Source: Porodaedalea pini (taxonomy: Eukaryota; Basidiomycota; Agaricomycetes; Hymenochaetales; Hymenochaetaceae). Taken from it: a DNA stretch of 64,000 nt. The stretch lies in assembly GCA_002794775.1 (NCBI GenBank), contig NBAY01000009.1, forward strand, positions 682,001-746,000. The letters run 5' to 3'. Under the pieces are notes generated by a model. The model was given only the letters and a program-made list of their open reading frames with translations. It searched no databases and had not been told where the DNA came from. Positions 23,447 to 33,980 of this stretch are shown here, piece by piece (the stretch's first letter is position 1; each line of letters starts with the position of its first letter). Position numbers and translations under genes: made by a program.

Positions 23447-24189
23447 CGTAAGACCCCCTCATCTCCAAATCTGGATGGTCTGAAAACTCAACTAGAAGCC
23501 TCTGGTGCATGCCTGCCCACGAAGGATCTGTAGAATCGGGAGGAGCAACCTTAAATAGCCCTATTTTTTCAGCGCAAAAGCAGTCAAACCAGTAACGCCA
23601 CAGGAGATCCATCAAGCATCCCATCTGCTGGAGCCGACGATTGTGAGCCGGCATAATGCAGCTCCAAGGCAACGCCTTGTCACAGTCAAGATCGCCGCAA
23701 GCAGGAGAAGACAGGAGTATAGAGTCTTGAAGATCCGGATCTGTATCTTCCGATGCGAGCTGCAGATATGGAGATGGAAAAGGAGACATTGTTCTCCATG
23801 AATAGTGACCGCTAAAGAAAGAAAGCATCACTTTCAGTGTAAGCAACAACCAATACTTCGCGACTTATAGCACCCAGACGCTGAGTCAACTGCGATGTGC
23901 GCTAGGGAAGTTAGAGCTATTTGCTGTTCGACGCTCAATAGAGTCAATACCAAAGGAACTACGTCGAGCAAGCTTGAAGGGTAAAAGGCCGAAGGCTTGA
24001 GAACACATCAGACTTCCTCAACAACTTCTCGTGTTGTGTTTATACTGTCTGGCAAGGACTCGTAACCACCTTGATTTCGAATGGAACATTATTTCCTACT
24101 CTTCAACCGAGGAATAAAACTGCACGGCACACCAGATTACCTTACTAGAAGAAGAGCGGCAGAGGCTAGATAAGCGGAAGGAAGTGTAG

Positions 24190-24285
24190 AACTCGCCGTC
24201 ACTGTCGCAACGAGAAGAGATGCAAGAACAGAAATCTAAGCGAACATGGTGGTCGTCGATGCCTCAGTGAGAGTGGAGGTTTCTG
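24190..24285 (-). pseudogene. Decayed copy of the PDI gene 5' end
   Basis: Read on the minus strand, ATG at 24247 gives MFA-stop-ISVLASLLVATVTAS, which lines up residue by residue with the signal peptide of the PDI gene at 21142 (MFARLSVLATLFVAAATAS). The bases just upstream of both ATGs also match (CATGGTGGTCG followed by a GTGAG...GTGGAGG region on the plus strand). An in-frame TAG replaces the arginine codon, and similarity to PDI exon 1 ends after the signal peptide. It is therefore a truncated duplicate of promoter plus exon 1. Confidence 0.65.
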
Positions 24286-24388
24286 ATGAGAGTCAGCCTC
24301 AGAATGTGGAAACGGTTCACTTACTCTCTTACCACCATCATCTTGACCGTGGGAAAGACTTTATCTGTGCACCTCCTTGCTTCTAACG

Positions 24389-26182
24389 ATGGCCCCGCCC
24401 CCTAACGCGAAGCCAGCGAGCCTTCATAAAGTTAAATCGCTCAGGTCCCTGGGCAACATCAAGGACCCGACCAAATGCGACGAGTGTAAATACGAACTTC
24501 CTCACCACAGTCGCTCGTGTGTCTCTGGCGCGGCGAAACTCTGCGAAAAATGCGGACGCGACTCGACATACAACCATAACTCTGCCGTATGCGACTATGC
24601 AGCGAATAACATCGCTAACTGGTCCCCCGATACCGCAGCGGACAATCATGCCGCTGCCCTTCGCAAACAAGGGGATCTCCCTCCCACCCCCGATATCCCT
24701 TCCCAAACCTCCCTTAAACGATCACCATCCGAGGACGAGCACCAAGGACGTGAGGCTCCCAACAACCCGGCCACAATCGGTCAGATTCCCGACAATAAAG
24801 ACGCTATGGACGCTGAAGACGACCTGTATACGGACTTTCAACCCCCCCAAGTCGACACCGATCCCATCGATATCGATAACGAGGACCCGGAAATTGCCGA
24901 AGAAGTCAATAAGAAATCCCTCGAACTGGCGGAAGGATCGGTCCGCGACCTCTGCACTATCATCTCGCAGGATCTCTGGAAGTTGGAGACACCTTTCCAT
25001 AATGACCTCATGCGTATGGGCCGCTACATGGCCAGCGAATACGCTGCAGCTATGGCCAAAACCCGCATCCTGGGTTTGGGCTTTCATATGGATACCCAAG
25101 GAACGATTCATGCACCAGACGGATACATACACTCCAAGCACAATGCCATGCACCCAGGCATGACTACCACCATCTACCCCCCGCCCGTCCAGTCCATCGG
25201 TACCGACAATGATGGATATACCACTGTCATGTATGCTAAGGCTGTTCAGAAAAGGCCTAAGCAGGTCCCCACAAAAGTTACGAGAACCACCACTGATCAC
25301 CCGGATGGAGAAGTCACCACCATGCCTATGAACCGCGCCAATGGCTCGGTCAACACTCGCATTCGCAACGTCAAACGAGTTTACTTTTCCCTTCTGGACA
25401 ATCTAGCTGTACGGCCTTTACCTAACTCCATTAAAAATACCGTTCGCTCAGGCCTCAAGGGCTCTACTGATTTCAAACATCTCGTCGTTCTTAACATCGA
25501 GTACACTTCTAACGGCAATCTATGCATTTCCTTTACTAACATTCGTGCTGACTTTGATTCCACTTTTGCATCCCTTTCGTCTCTTCTTAACCACATTATT
25601 AACATTAATGGAGCAAGGGTCTTTACCCCCTCTCCACAGTTCAAACTTGTTCTCCTGGCTGTGCCGGTCTTCGACAAAAACACTAACATCCTTTACTCCG
25701 AAGGAGATCCAACGGAAGAACTGAAATCTCTCCCTCAGTTCGCTGATCAGGAGTTCCTATACCCCCCTTGTTTCATGGCATCTATCGAACACCTTAACAC
25801 TCTGGATTACTGCAATGTCTCTATTATTCTCAGAGATACTAACCACCTTGCTTTTGACCATTTCTTCCTGCGCGATAATCGCAACATCCCTGTCTTTGGT
25901 GTCATTTGATGCCTCGAAGAGATGCGAGCCCGTCCTACCATTTCTCAGTGTGACAATTGTCACTGCCTGGGCCACCCCTCTACCAAATGTCGCTCTGTGG
26001 CGCGATGCGCCATCTGCTCTGAGCCACATTGTACTGCTGTTCACGTCGCTAGGTGCGCTCCTTGCACCGCCGCCAACAACCTCGTGTGCCAACACTTTGC
26101 GCACTGCATCAACTGCCAGGGCGATCATAACGCCAGGTCTTCCGCCTGCCCAGCCCGTCAAAACTACCGCCCACCTTTCTAA
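24389..26182 (+). pseudogene. LINE ORF1, zinc-knuckle nucleic-acid-binding protein, one in-frame stop
   Basis: ATG at 24389 (MAPPPNAKPASLHK) opens about 500 residues. Near the N-terminus, CDECKYELPHHSRSC and CEKCGRDSTYNHNSAVC look like paired CxxC...H...C fingers. After a disordered acidic part comes a folded middle domain. A TGA at 25907-25909 interrupts the frame, which then continues open for 91 codons with further cysteine/histidine fingers (CDNCHCLGHPSTKC, CINCQGDHNARSSAC), typical of retroelement Gag-like proteins. The TGA most simply comes from CGA. The frame ends at TAA 26180-26182, overlapping the ORF2 start. Confidence 0.85.
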
Positions 26183-29100
26183 TGATTACATCCCTTTCCA
26201 TTATTTCATTGAACATTCGCCGCTCCGAACCTACATCTGACCTTCTTTTCAAGTCTCTCTTTCAGCACGGCAATTTATGCCCAGATATCATTTGTTTACA
26301 GGAAATTCCTACCATTTCCACAATCGTCCCTTCCAAATTATCCCCTGTGGGAGATCCGCAATACGCTACCCACAATGCAGACCCATTTATTTGTATCCTC
26401 CCTCCTTCTTCTCTTTCTATTAGACCCAGCTGCGCAACCTTTATCCACCTGCGCATCTCCCATCTCTTCAGCTTTCCCCCACACTTATCTCGACCCATAG
26501 ACCAGGTCACCATTAGCGTTGATCGCGGTCCCTCTTTACCACCCATTTACATCTGGAACATTTATAGCTCTCCAGCCACCCATTCTTTCGAAAACCCTTT
26601 CCCCAAACCTTCTTCTACTGACACTCACATTTTTGTTGGCGATTTCAACAGACATTCCACCCTTTGGTCTGACGCCTCCCATTCCCAACATTTTTCTTCT
26701 TCCGAACTTTTTTTACACTGGCTGGACCAGTCTGCCTTAATGGTCGCCAATCCTCCTAATACACCCACCTTTTTATACCCCCAAGGTTCTTCTACTCTAG
26801 ATCTCATTATCAGCTCCCCTGATATTTCCCCTTTTCTCGTCCAATCCCTCCACATTGGCGATCCCTCCTTTGAATTTCACTCAGACCACCTCCCTCTTTT
26901 ATTCAATATACCCATTTCACTCACCCCCCACCAACTACCAACCCTCTTCGCTTGGTTCGCAAACCTGACATTCCCTCTTTGATCGCTGATTTTCGCAAAT
27001 CGCACCTTTTCTCATTCGACACATCTGACATTCTTCTCCCCACCCATTTAGATTCTAAGTTACAATCCTTTTACGATACCTTTTCTTCTTTTACGACCCG
27101 CTTTCTGCGCAAGCGCAAACCCTGAACATACTTCGGGCCCCACTCATGGTGGACCGAGCAGTGTAATCGTGACTACCAGGCGCATCACCAAAACCCGTCT
27201 CCGGACAGCCTTGCCCAACTCAACAAAACCTTAGCCACAGCCAAAACCTCCTTCTTTGGCAATCTACTACACCGATCTGACCATTCGTCGATCTGGAAAC
27301 GCCAACACCTCGGCTCGGCATGCCGCTGCCACCCCATCGGCACTCTGAAACTTCCCTCCGGAAACTACACCCTTAATGAGAGCGAGAAATCCGACCTTTT
27401 CCGCTCTACATTTTTCCCTGCACTACCACCTGGCTATCACGATCAATACTTGCTCCCACCCCTTGCTGACATCGAGCCAGTCTCTGTCGACGAAATGCTC
27501 TGGGCCTTGAAGGGCACAGATGACTCAACCGCCCCAGGCGATAATTCTTTTACTTTTCTCCATCTTAAACTTTTTATCGAAGCCGAACCCCTTTTCTTTT
27601 CTAAAATATTTTCACTCTGCCTCTCTTTCGGCTACTTCCCTCTTTCATTCAAACATTCTATCGTTACATTCATTCCCAAACCGAAACACACCGACTTTTC
27701 GCTCCCTCGATCTTTTTGTCCTATTGCCCTTGTTGACACAATGGGCAAACTATTTGAACACATTCTTTTCAACTGACTCCAAATTATTTTTGAACAACGC
27801 TCCCTTATTCCCTCTTCTCAACACGGCTGTTGGAAAGCGCTATCTGCACTCACCGCATGCTACAAACTTTTACATTTAAACAATCACAACCCCTTCATTT
27901 CCTCACCCATCTCCAATAACCCCGGGCTGGGCCCCTTTGAACCTTCCCGTCGTTGGTGGCTGACGTCTGTCGTCACCATTGATATACAAGGTTTCTTCGA
28001 TAATATTTCCCACCCTTTACTTATTGACCGTCTAACCCGGTCAAACATCCATCCCAACCTCATCAATTGTGTCTCTCATTGGATGCGCAACCATCCCATT
28101 TCTTTACATTTCAACCAATATTCTTCTAACATTTTCACCAAGCCCAACCGAGGTGTTCCTCAAGGGTCTCCTCTTTCCCCACTTATCTCTATTTTTGCAG
28201 CCGCTCCGGCCATTGACGCTTACTACAAATGTTTTTCTTATAATCGTCCACTCCTTGCTTATATGGACGACCACCTCCTTTCTGCACGCTCCTTGAGCAT
28301 GCGCACCAACCTTATTCACTTAAGAAATCAGTTTCGCTTTCTTTCTCTTCAATTTTCACAACTGGGTCTTTCTATCGACCCGGACTCCATCGAACTCATT
28401 CATTTCACCCCCAACTTCACCAATCAATCTGCGTCCAATCATTCTGCGTCTTTTCCAACTCAACCAAACAGTCAACCTTCTCTTATTCTATCCCCTTCCC
28501 AAATTATCCCTCCCCGGTCACATATTACATGGCTGGGCGTCATTTTTCACCACCATCTTTCCCCTCATTTACACCTTCACACTCGTGCCAACAAGGCATT
28601 ATCCACTCTTTCTCAACACTCTTTCTTATTCCACCATTCTCATGGCACGTACCTCGAGTATGCCCGCCTTTTATATTTCAATCTCATTTGCTCTGTTGCC
28701 ACTTACGGCGCTCAACTTTTCTCAGATTCTCCTGCCGTCGCTTCTATTTTATCACAGGTGCAACATCACACCCTCTCTCTCATTCTTTCTCATAGCGTCC
28801 ATAAAGACGCAGCAGGCTCTTTACTTTCTATCCCTCCCATCAATCTTTTCATTCAATACCAAGCCAAGCACTTTATAACTTCTTATGTATCTTTGTTTCG
28901 TACTTCTCTTCCCCCTTCAGCGGGCATTCGCAATTTACTTCCATCCAACATTACAATTCCTAACACTTCACTTTACCCCATTATCCCACCCATTCATTCA
29001 TGCCTCACCCTTGTCCCAATTACCTCTTGCAAACACAGTCCCTTAGTCAAACAATCTTTTCTCCAGCTTTTCAACCACCCTCCTCCTTTCCAATACTTCC

Positions 29101-29279
29101 TATTTACAGATGGCTCTGTCATTGAACAGGACGGCACACCCACCGGCGGGCACAGATTTTCTATCATGCACAACCGACGTGAAATCGCGTCCTTTGCTTC
29201 AGACGCGCACATCCAAAGCAACATCCTTTACGAAGAGCAACAAGCTCTTATTGCTGGTCTAGTGTGCTTCTCATCCTTG
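26182..29279 (+). pseudogene. LINE ORF2 5' part: endonuclease, reverse transcriptase, start of RNase H
   Basis: ATG 26182 starts an APE-type endonuclease: SLNIRR, IICLQE, VGDFNRHSTLWSD, STLDLIISS and SDHLPLL are the catalytic blocks. The frame shifts near a C6 tract at 26924-26929, after which a different frame carries the linker and RT. RT motifs are STAPGDNSFTFLHLK and FIPKPKH near 27530-27690, then GVPQGSPLSP near 28150 and the catalytic YMDD at 28260-28271. TGA codons at 27123 and 27774 interrupt it. RNase H begins with YFLFTDGSV (about 29097) and EEQQALIAGL (about 29236), and is cut at 29279 by the LTR element. Confidence 0.88.
29275..29279. repeat. Target-site duplication of outer LTR element (left copy, CCTTG)
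   Basis: CCTTG directly precedes the LTR start TGTTAG and recurs at 41811-41815 directly after the other LTR end CTAACA. Five bases is the usual duplication size for Ty3-type integrases. Confidence 0.95.
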
Positions 29280-29716
29280 TGTTAGGTGGGAGTCCGGGAG
29301 ACGACTCGGACTGGGCAGGCCTCGGCTGATTGTCGTCTGGGACATGCTATACTCGAGCGGGGACTCGGGACACGCTGTACTCAGACTAGGTCGTCGCGGA
29401 GGTAAGAGGATTAATACAATGTACTCTAATACAGGAGGGGGGGCGCGGTCTCACCTAGGTCGTCGCGGAGGTAAGAGGAAAAGCAGAACGGGTGTTCGTT
29501 TGCAATTCCTCTTCCTTATAAACGCAGCGCCTGTGGGACCGTATTATCTAAGTACTGTATAGTTTATGTAATTAGGAATGGAACGAATGAAGGTCGCGTG
29601 AAAGGAGTGTGGGAAATGATCGGAAAGATGATTAATTATAATGAAAAAGGAGCGGTTAAAAGGAAAGAAATGGTAAAAGGAAAACAAAAGAAAAGGTTAA
29701 GGTTCGAGTTCTAACA
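29280..29716 (-). repeat. 3' LTR of outer chromovirus
   Basis: 437 bases, TGTTAG at one end and CTAACA at the other. It contains a 25-base direct repeat (29386-29410 and 29455-29479). In element orientation a TATA box precedes the predicted RNA start at 29489. Shares diagnostic variants with the LTR at 41374, which identifies them as partners. Confidence 0.95.
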
Positions 29717-29730
29717 TTACCCCCCCTTCA
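29717..29730 (-). promoter_or_regulatory. Polypurine tract of outer element
   Basis: On the minus strand GAAGGGGGGG is followed by TAA and then the 3' LTR (TGTTAG). This is the expected position for second-strand priming, and the Pol stop codon is embedded between tract and LTR. The inner copy has the same sequence at 33981-33994. Confidence 0.75.
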
Positions 29731-32700
29731 AGGTTGGGCGTCCCGACCAACCATGATCGCTGTCGTTAGGCTCGGTGTTGACGAAGAGCGGACGGAGTCG
29801 TTGACGAGGGATGTTGAGTTTCCGAGGTGCACCGGGATGTTTGAGGTAGAATTCAGTGATCGCCTCCTTTGCATTCTCGCCGAAGTCTGTCTCAGGCTGC
29901 CAAGTCGGTTCATTGTAGCCGACCCACTTGACAAGGTATTGTAGTTTCCCTCGGTGCAGACGTGAGTCTAAGACTTCCTCGAGTTCGTATTCCTCCTCGT
30001 TGTCGACGATGTCTGGCGGCGGCGGCGGCGGTTGCTTCTGGCTTTCAAAGGATGGTTTGACGGCGGGTTTCAACAGGGCTTCGTTGAAGACAGGGTGGAC
30101 CTTTTTCCATCGCTTCGGGAGTTTGAGCTTGTACGCGCTCGCTCCTACTTTGTCGACGATGTCAAAGGGACCGTACCATTTGTCGGCAAGCTTCTTCGTG
30201 GGCGAATCTGTGCTGATATTTCGTCCATCGAGGAAGACCTTATCGCCAGCCTTGTACTCCACTGAAGCTCCTGCCGTCCGGTCATGGTAGCGTTTCATGT
30301 CGTCTGCCGCTTTGACCAGGTTGTCCTTCGCGACACGATGAGTCTCCTTTATGTGTTTCGCGAATTCTTCCGCCGACATGTTGGCAGACGAGGTTCGTGT
30401 CGTGTCAAAGCTCAAGGGGTGACGTCCTGTGTTCGCGTAGAAAGGGGACATCTTCGTTGCCGAATGTTCGCGGTTATTGTACGCAAACTCTGCGAGGGGG
30501 AGCCAGTCTTTCCAGTCCGATTGGCGATGGTTTACGAAGAGCCTAAGATACTGTTCGAGCTCTTGGTTAACGCGTTCTGTCTGACCATCTGTCTGTGGGT
30601 GATACACCGTGGACGGGTTGCCTTCGATGTGTAGGAGTTTGTACAGCTCCTTCATCATTGATGCGTCAAACTGCGTGCCTCGGTCATGGATGATCTTCTT
30701 CGGCAAGCCGTGGAGGCGGAAGACGTGGTCTCGGTACAGCTGGGCCATGCCTTCTGCTGACAGCCTCGTTGTCGTTGGGATCGCGTGCATCTGTTTTGAG
30801 AACCTATCGACGAAAACACAGATTGCGTTGTGCCCCTTGGAGTCTGGGAGTTCTCCGATGAGGTCGACCGTGACAATTTCCCATGGGCCTTCCGGGATCG
30901 TGTTCGGGTGAAGTGGCCTTGATCTCGATGTTCTCAGAGCCTTCGTCCGCTGGCAACGGTCGCATCCTCGGACGTATGCTCGAACGTCGGAGAACATCGA
31001 CGCCCACCAGAAGTCTCGACGTACCAGTTCGACCGTCTTTGACGATCCGGGATGTCCTGCCAGGGTCGAGTCGTGACATTCCCGTAAAACCGCTTCCTTC
31101 ATCGTCGACGGCACGTACACCTTGCCTTTCATCCGCCACAACCCGTCGGCCTTCGCCATTCCCGTCGGCCTCTCCGACTCGTCCTGCGCCCTCTGCGCGT
31201 CACCCACTCGTTCCAACACTTCCTCACGCGACGTTCTCACCACTCCACGATTCAGCCATTTGTCCTTGATGAACACGACGTTGTCGTTGTCGTCCTTTCC
31301 CTCATCATAGCCTGCTTTGCGCGACAGTAAGTCCGCCTTGCCCATCGTCTTCCCCGACTTGTGCTCGAGGTGGAAGTCGAATTCCTCGAGTTCGGTCCGC
31401 CAGCGAGCTTGTCGATAGCTCAGTTTCTGTGCCGACCTGAAGTAGGTGAGGTTGGCATGGTCGGACCAGATCTCGATCTTGTGGCGAGCGCCCAGGAGAT
31501 ATTGACGCCATTCCTTGAGTGCCGAGACGATTGCGAGCATCTCCTTGTCGTAGATCTCGTAGTTTCGTTCGGCCGGTAGGAGCGCTTCTGACCTATAGGC
31601 GACTACCCTCCACTTGCCTTCCTGTTTCTGCAATAGCACGCCTCCAAGTGCGAAGTTCGACGAGTCCGCCTCAACGCGGAAAGGGCCCTCGTCGTTAGCG
31701 ATGACCAGGACCGGAGGTGAGCAGAGACGTCGTCTCAGCTCCTCGAACGCCTCCTTCTGTTCGGTCTCCCATACCCAGTCCTTCTTGCCCGTCAGTGACG
31801 TCAGCGGATGGACCACCTTGCTGTAGTCCTTGATGAACCGTCGTAGCCAATTACCCATGCCGAGGAACTGTTGTAGCTCCTTGAGGTTTCGTGGGACCGG
31901 CCAGTTCGCAATCGCCTCCGTCTTTGCCGGGTCCGCCTTGATCTCGCCGTTGCCGATGATGTGACCGAGATACTTAACGACCTTGGCATCGAATTCGCAC
32001 TTCTCCGGTTTCAAGTACAGGCCGTTTTCCCGGAGGATCTGAAGTACGCGCCTCGACGTGTCGATGTGCTCCTCAATGGTTTCTGAGAGGATCAGTATGT
32101 CGTCGAGGTATACAATGATCAAGTTTGCGTAGATCAGTTCCTTGAAGATGTGGTTGACGAACGCTTGGAATGTCGCCGGTGCATTGCAAAGACCGAAGAA
32201 CATGACCGTTGGCTCGAAGAGGCCCATGTTCGTGCGAAATGCCGCCTTCCACTCATCGCCTTCGCGGATCCGGACGTTGTAGTACCCCCAGCGAAGGTCA
32301 AGCTTAGTGATGTACTTCGCCTTCTTGACCTTGTCAACAAGTTCGTCGATGAGAGGGAGGGGGTACTTATTCTTGATCGTGCCGTTGTTGAGTTTGCGGT
32401 AATCCTGGATCGGGCGTAGCGATTTGTCAGCCTTCTTTATGAAGAAGAAAGGTGACGCCATGGGCGATATCGACCGTCGAATGCGACCTGACTTCAGATT
32501 TTCATCGAGGAAGTCCTTGAGTGACTGCTGCTCAGTTGGCGTGAGCGGGTAGATCTTACAGTCGCTCGGTTTGAAGTCGGGCTTCAAGTCGATGACGTGG
32601 TCCCATGGGCGATGTTCCGGCAGCTTCTCGAAACCTCTTTCGCTGAAAACGTCGGCGTAGTCGTTGAGGTATGCGGGCCAGGACGTCTTGTCCATTCGCA

Positions 32701-33361
32701 CCTCTCTCACCCCCCTCGTCTCTTCCACCACTCTCCACACCTTCTGCATGCCTTCCTCCATGTCCCTTTCCACCACACATTCATTCGGGCAACGCGTAAA
32801 GTCGAGTGTTCCCGTCTTCCAGTCGACTTCCGGGTTGTGTCGACGAAGCCAGTCGTATCCTAGAAAGATGTTGGACGATGCCAGTGAGGTTACTGCCAGG
32901 ACGATCCGTTCTTTATGGTGACCGATCGTAAGTTCGACGTCGACGTACTCCTCGATCAATCCGGCTTCGTTGTGTGTGCCGTCGGCATTGAGTACCGCAA
33001 GGGGTCGGATATAACGCTTCGTCTCCAGTCCGTACCGTTCGACGAACCTTACGTCAATGCACGATCCCGTACATCCCAAATCCACGAGTGCGTGTGCGTC
33101 CACCTCCCTCACTTCACCTTCCATGCTGTGTCCGACGTTCAGGAGAAGGTCCAGCTGGCGTCCGCCAGTTCCTCTCATGAACAGCTGCTCATATTCTTCC
33201 CTTTCTTTCACACCGGTGGGGACTTCATACTCAGGAAAACCATCGACGTCGTTTGCATCTACGTGTTGTACAGACGGTTGGTTATATTTTAATGAATACG
33301 GATTCGAAGTCCCTTGTTCTTCTCGGTCAGTCGTCCCGATGGCTACGCCTGACCACTCGCA
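29717..33361 (-). CDS. pol: Outer element Pol: protease, RT, RNase H, integrase, chromodomain
   Basis: The frame is open from just after the slippery site to TAA 29719-29717, which abuts the LTR. Counting residues from position 33211, the aspartic protease active site is LVDLGCTGS (about 42); RT carries VYLDDILI (about 366); RNase H carries EADSSNFALGG (about 513); the integrase has an HHCC finger (HDSTLAGH...CDRCQ) and DDE residues in VTVDLIGEL, IHDRGTQFD and TDGQTERVNQELE. The C-terminal block EEVLDSRLHRGKLQYLVKWVG followed by TWQPETDF is a chromodomain, which in chromoviruses guides integration to marked chromatin. There is no ATG near the start, so Pol is expected as a Gag-Pol fusion by -1 frameshifting. 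No inactivating change was seen. Confidence 0.95.
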   Translation of the reverse strand, partial: CEWSGVAIGTTDREEQGTSNPYSLKYNQPSVQHVDANDVDGFPEYEVPTGVKEREEYEQLFMRGTGGRQLDLLLNVGHSMEGEVREVDAHALVDLGCTGSCIDVRFVERYGLETKRYIRPLAVLNADGTHNEAGLIEEYVDVELTIGHHKERIVLAVTSLASSNIFLGYDWLRRHNPEVDWKTGTLDFTRCPNECVVERDMEEGMQKVWRVVEETRGVREVRMDKTSWPAYLNDYADVFSERGFEKLPEHRPWDHVIDLKPDFKPSDCKIYPLTPTEQQSLKDFLDENLKSGRIRRSISPMASPFFFIKKADKSLRPIQDYRKLNNGTIKNKYPLPLIDELVDKVKKAKYITKLDLRWGYYNVRIREGDEWKAAFRTNMGLFEPTVMFFGLCNAPATFQAFVNHIFKELIYANLIIVYLDDILILSETIEEHIDTSRRVLQILRENGLYLKPEKCEFDAKVVKYLGHIIGNGEIKADPAKTEAIANWPVPRNLKELQQFLGMGNWLRRFIKDYSKVVHPLTSLTGKKDWVWETEQKEAFEELRRRLCSPPVLVIANDEGPFRVEADSSNFALGGVLLQKQEGKWRVVAYRSEALLPAERNYEIYDKEMLAIVSALKEWRQYLLGARHKIEIWSDHANLTYFRSAQKLSYRQARWRTELEEFDFHLEHKSGKTMGKADLLSRKAGYDEGKDDNDNVVFIKDKWLNRGVVRTSREEVLERVGDAQRAQDESERPTGMAKADGLWRMKGKVYVPSTMKEAVLRECHDSTLAGHPGSSKTVELVRRDFWWASMFSDVRAYVRGCDRCQRTKALRTSRSRPLHPNTIPEGPWEIVTVDLIGELPDSKGHNAICVFVDRFSKQMHAIPTTTRLSAEGMAQLYRDHVFRLHGLPKKIIHDRGTQFDASMMKELYKLLHIEGNPSTVYHPQTDGQTERVNQELEQYLRLFVNHRQSDWKDWLPLAEFAYNNREHSATKMSPFYANTGRHPLSFDTTRTSSANMSAEEFAKHIKETHRVAKDNLVKAADDMKRYHDRTAGASVEYKAGDKVFLDGRNISTDSPTKKLADKWYGPFDIVDKVGASAYKLKLPKRWKKVHPVFNEALLKPAVKPSFESQKQPPPPPPDIVDNEEEYELEEVLDSRLHRGKLQYLVKWVGYNEPTWQPETDFGENAKEAITEFYLKHPGAPRKLNIPRQRLRPLFVNTEPNDSDHGWSGRPTLKGG

Positions 33362-33367
33362 AAACCC
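33325..33367 (-). promoter_or_regulatory. -1 ribosomal frameshift signal, outer element
   Basis: On the minus strand gag codons CAG GGT TTT contain the heptamer G GGT TTT (33367-33361), which fits XXXYYYZ. Six bases later GGTCAG (33354-33349) can pair with CTGACC (33330-33325) across an 18-base loop. The gag stop TAG is at 33345, inside the loop. The -1 frame runs open into Pol. Confidence 0.75.
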
Positions 33368-33541
33368 TGCGAGTCGACGACCTCTTCGTCATTCTCTTCT
33401 TCCTCCACATAGTCCTCCACCGTCGACCTCCGAGTGTCTACGACTTCCTCGAAGGCCGATTCCTTCATCGCGCCGAGCTCGTCCGCGAGGATGCGACGTT
33501 CGCCTGGTGCCATTAGCTCCAGCATGCGCTGGATGATCGGC
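33343..33541 (-). pseudogene. gag: Outer element gag, 3' fragment
   Basis: This is the C-terminal 65 or so codons of gag, from the inner insertion point to the TAG at 33345-33343. It carries an acidic segment (YVEEEENDEEVVDSQGFAS) and the slippery heptamer just before the stop. It rejoins the fragment at 39771 in frame when the inner element and one TCGGC are removed. Confidence 0.9.
33537..33541. repeat. Target-site duplication of inner element (left copy, TCGGC)
   Basis: TCGGC ends the outer gag fragment right before TGTTAGG and recurs at 39771-39775 after CTAACA. Confidence 0.93.
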
Positions 33542-33980
33542 TGTTAGGCGGGAGTCCGGGAGACGACTCGGACTGGGCAGGCCTCGGCTGACTGTCGTCT
33601 GGGACGTACTATACTCGAGCGGGGACTCGGGACACGCTGTACTCAGACTAGGTCGTCGCGGAGGTAAGAGGATTAATACAATGTACTTCTTAATACAGGA
33701 GGGGGGCGCGGTCTCACCTAGGTCGTCGCGGAGGTAAGAGGAAAAGCAGAACGGGTGTTCGTTTGCAATTCCTCTTCCTTATAAACGCAGCGCCTGTGGG
33801 ACCGTATTATCTAAGTACTGTATAGTTTATGTAATTAGGAATGGAACGAATGAAGGTCGCGTGAAAAGGAGTGTGGGAAATGATCGGAAAGATGATTAAT
33901 TATAATGAAAAAGGAGCGGTTAAAAGGAAGGAAATGGTAAAAGGAAAACAAAAGAAAAGGTTAATGTTCGAGTTCTAACA
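33542..33980 (-). repeat. 3' LTR of inner chromovirus
   Basis: 439 bases, TG...CA ends. Shares with its partner at 39332 the variants that set the pair apart from the outer LTRs (for example TGTACTTCTTAATAC against TGTACTCTAATAC). Confidence 0.95.

Noticed and set aside
29753..33292. Many plus-strand frames across the LTR elements (for example 30609-30911 and 32915-33292)
   Set aside because: They are antisense shadows of the Pol frame and recur identically in both copies because the copies are near-identical. Composition follows the complementary coding strand.
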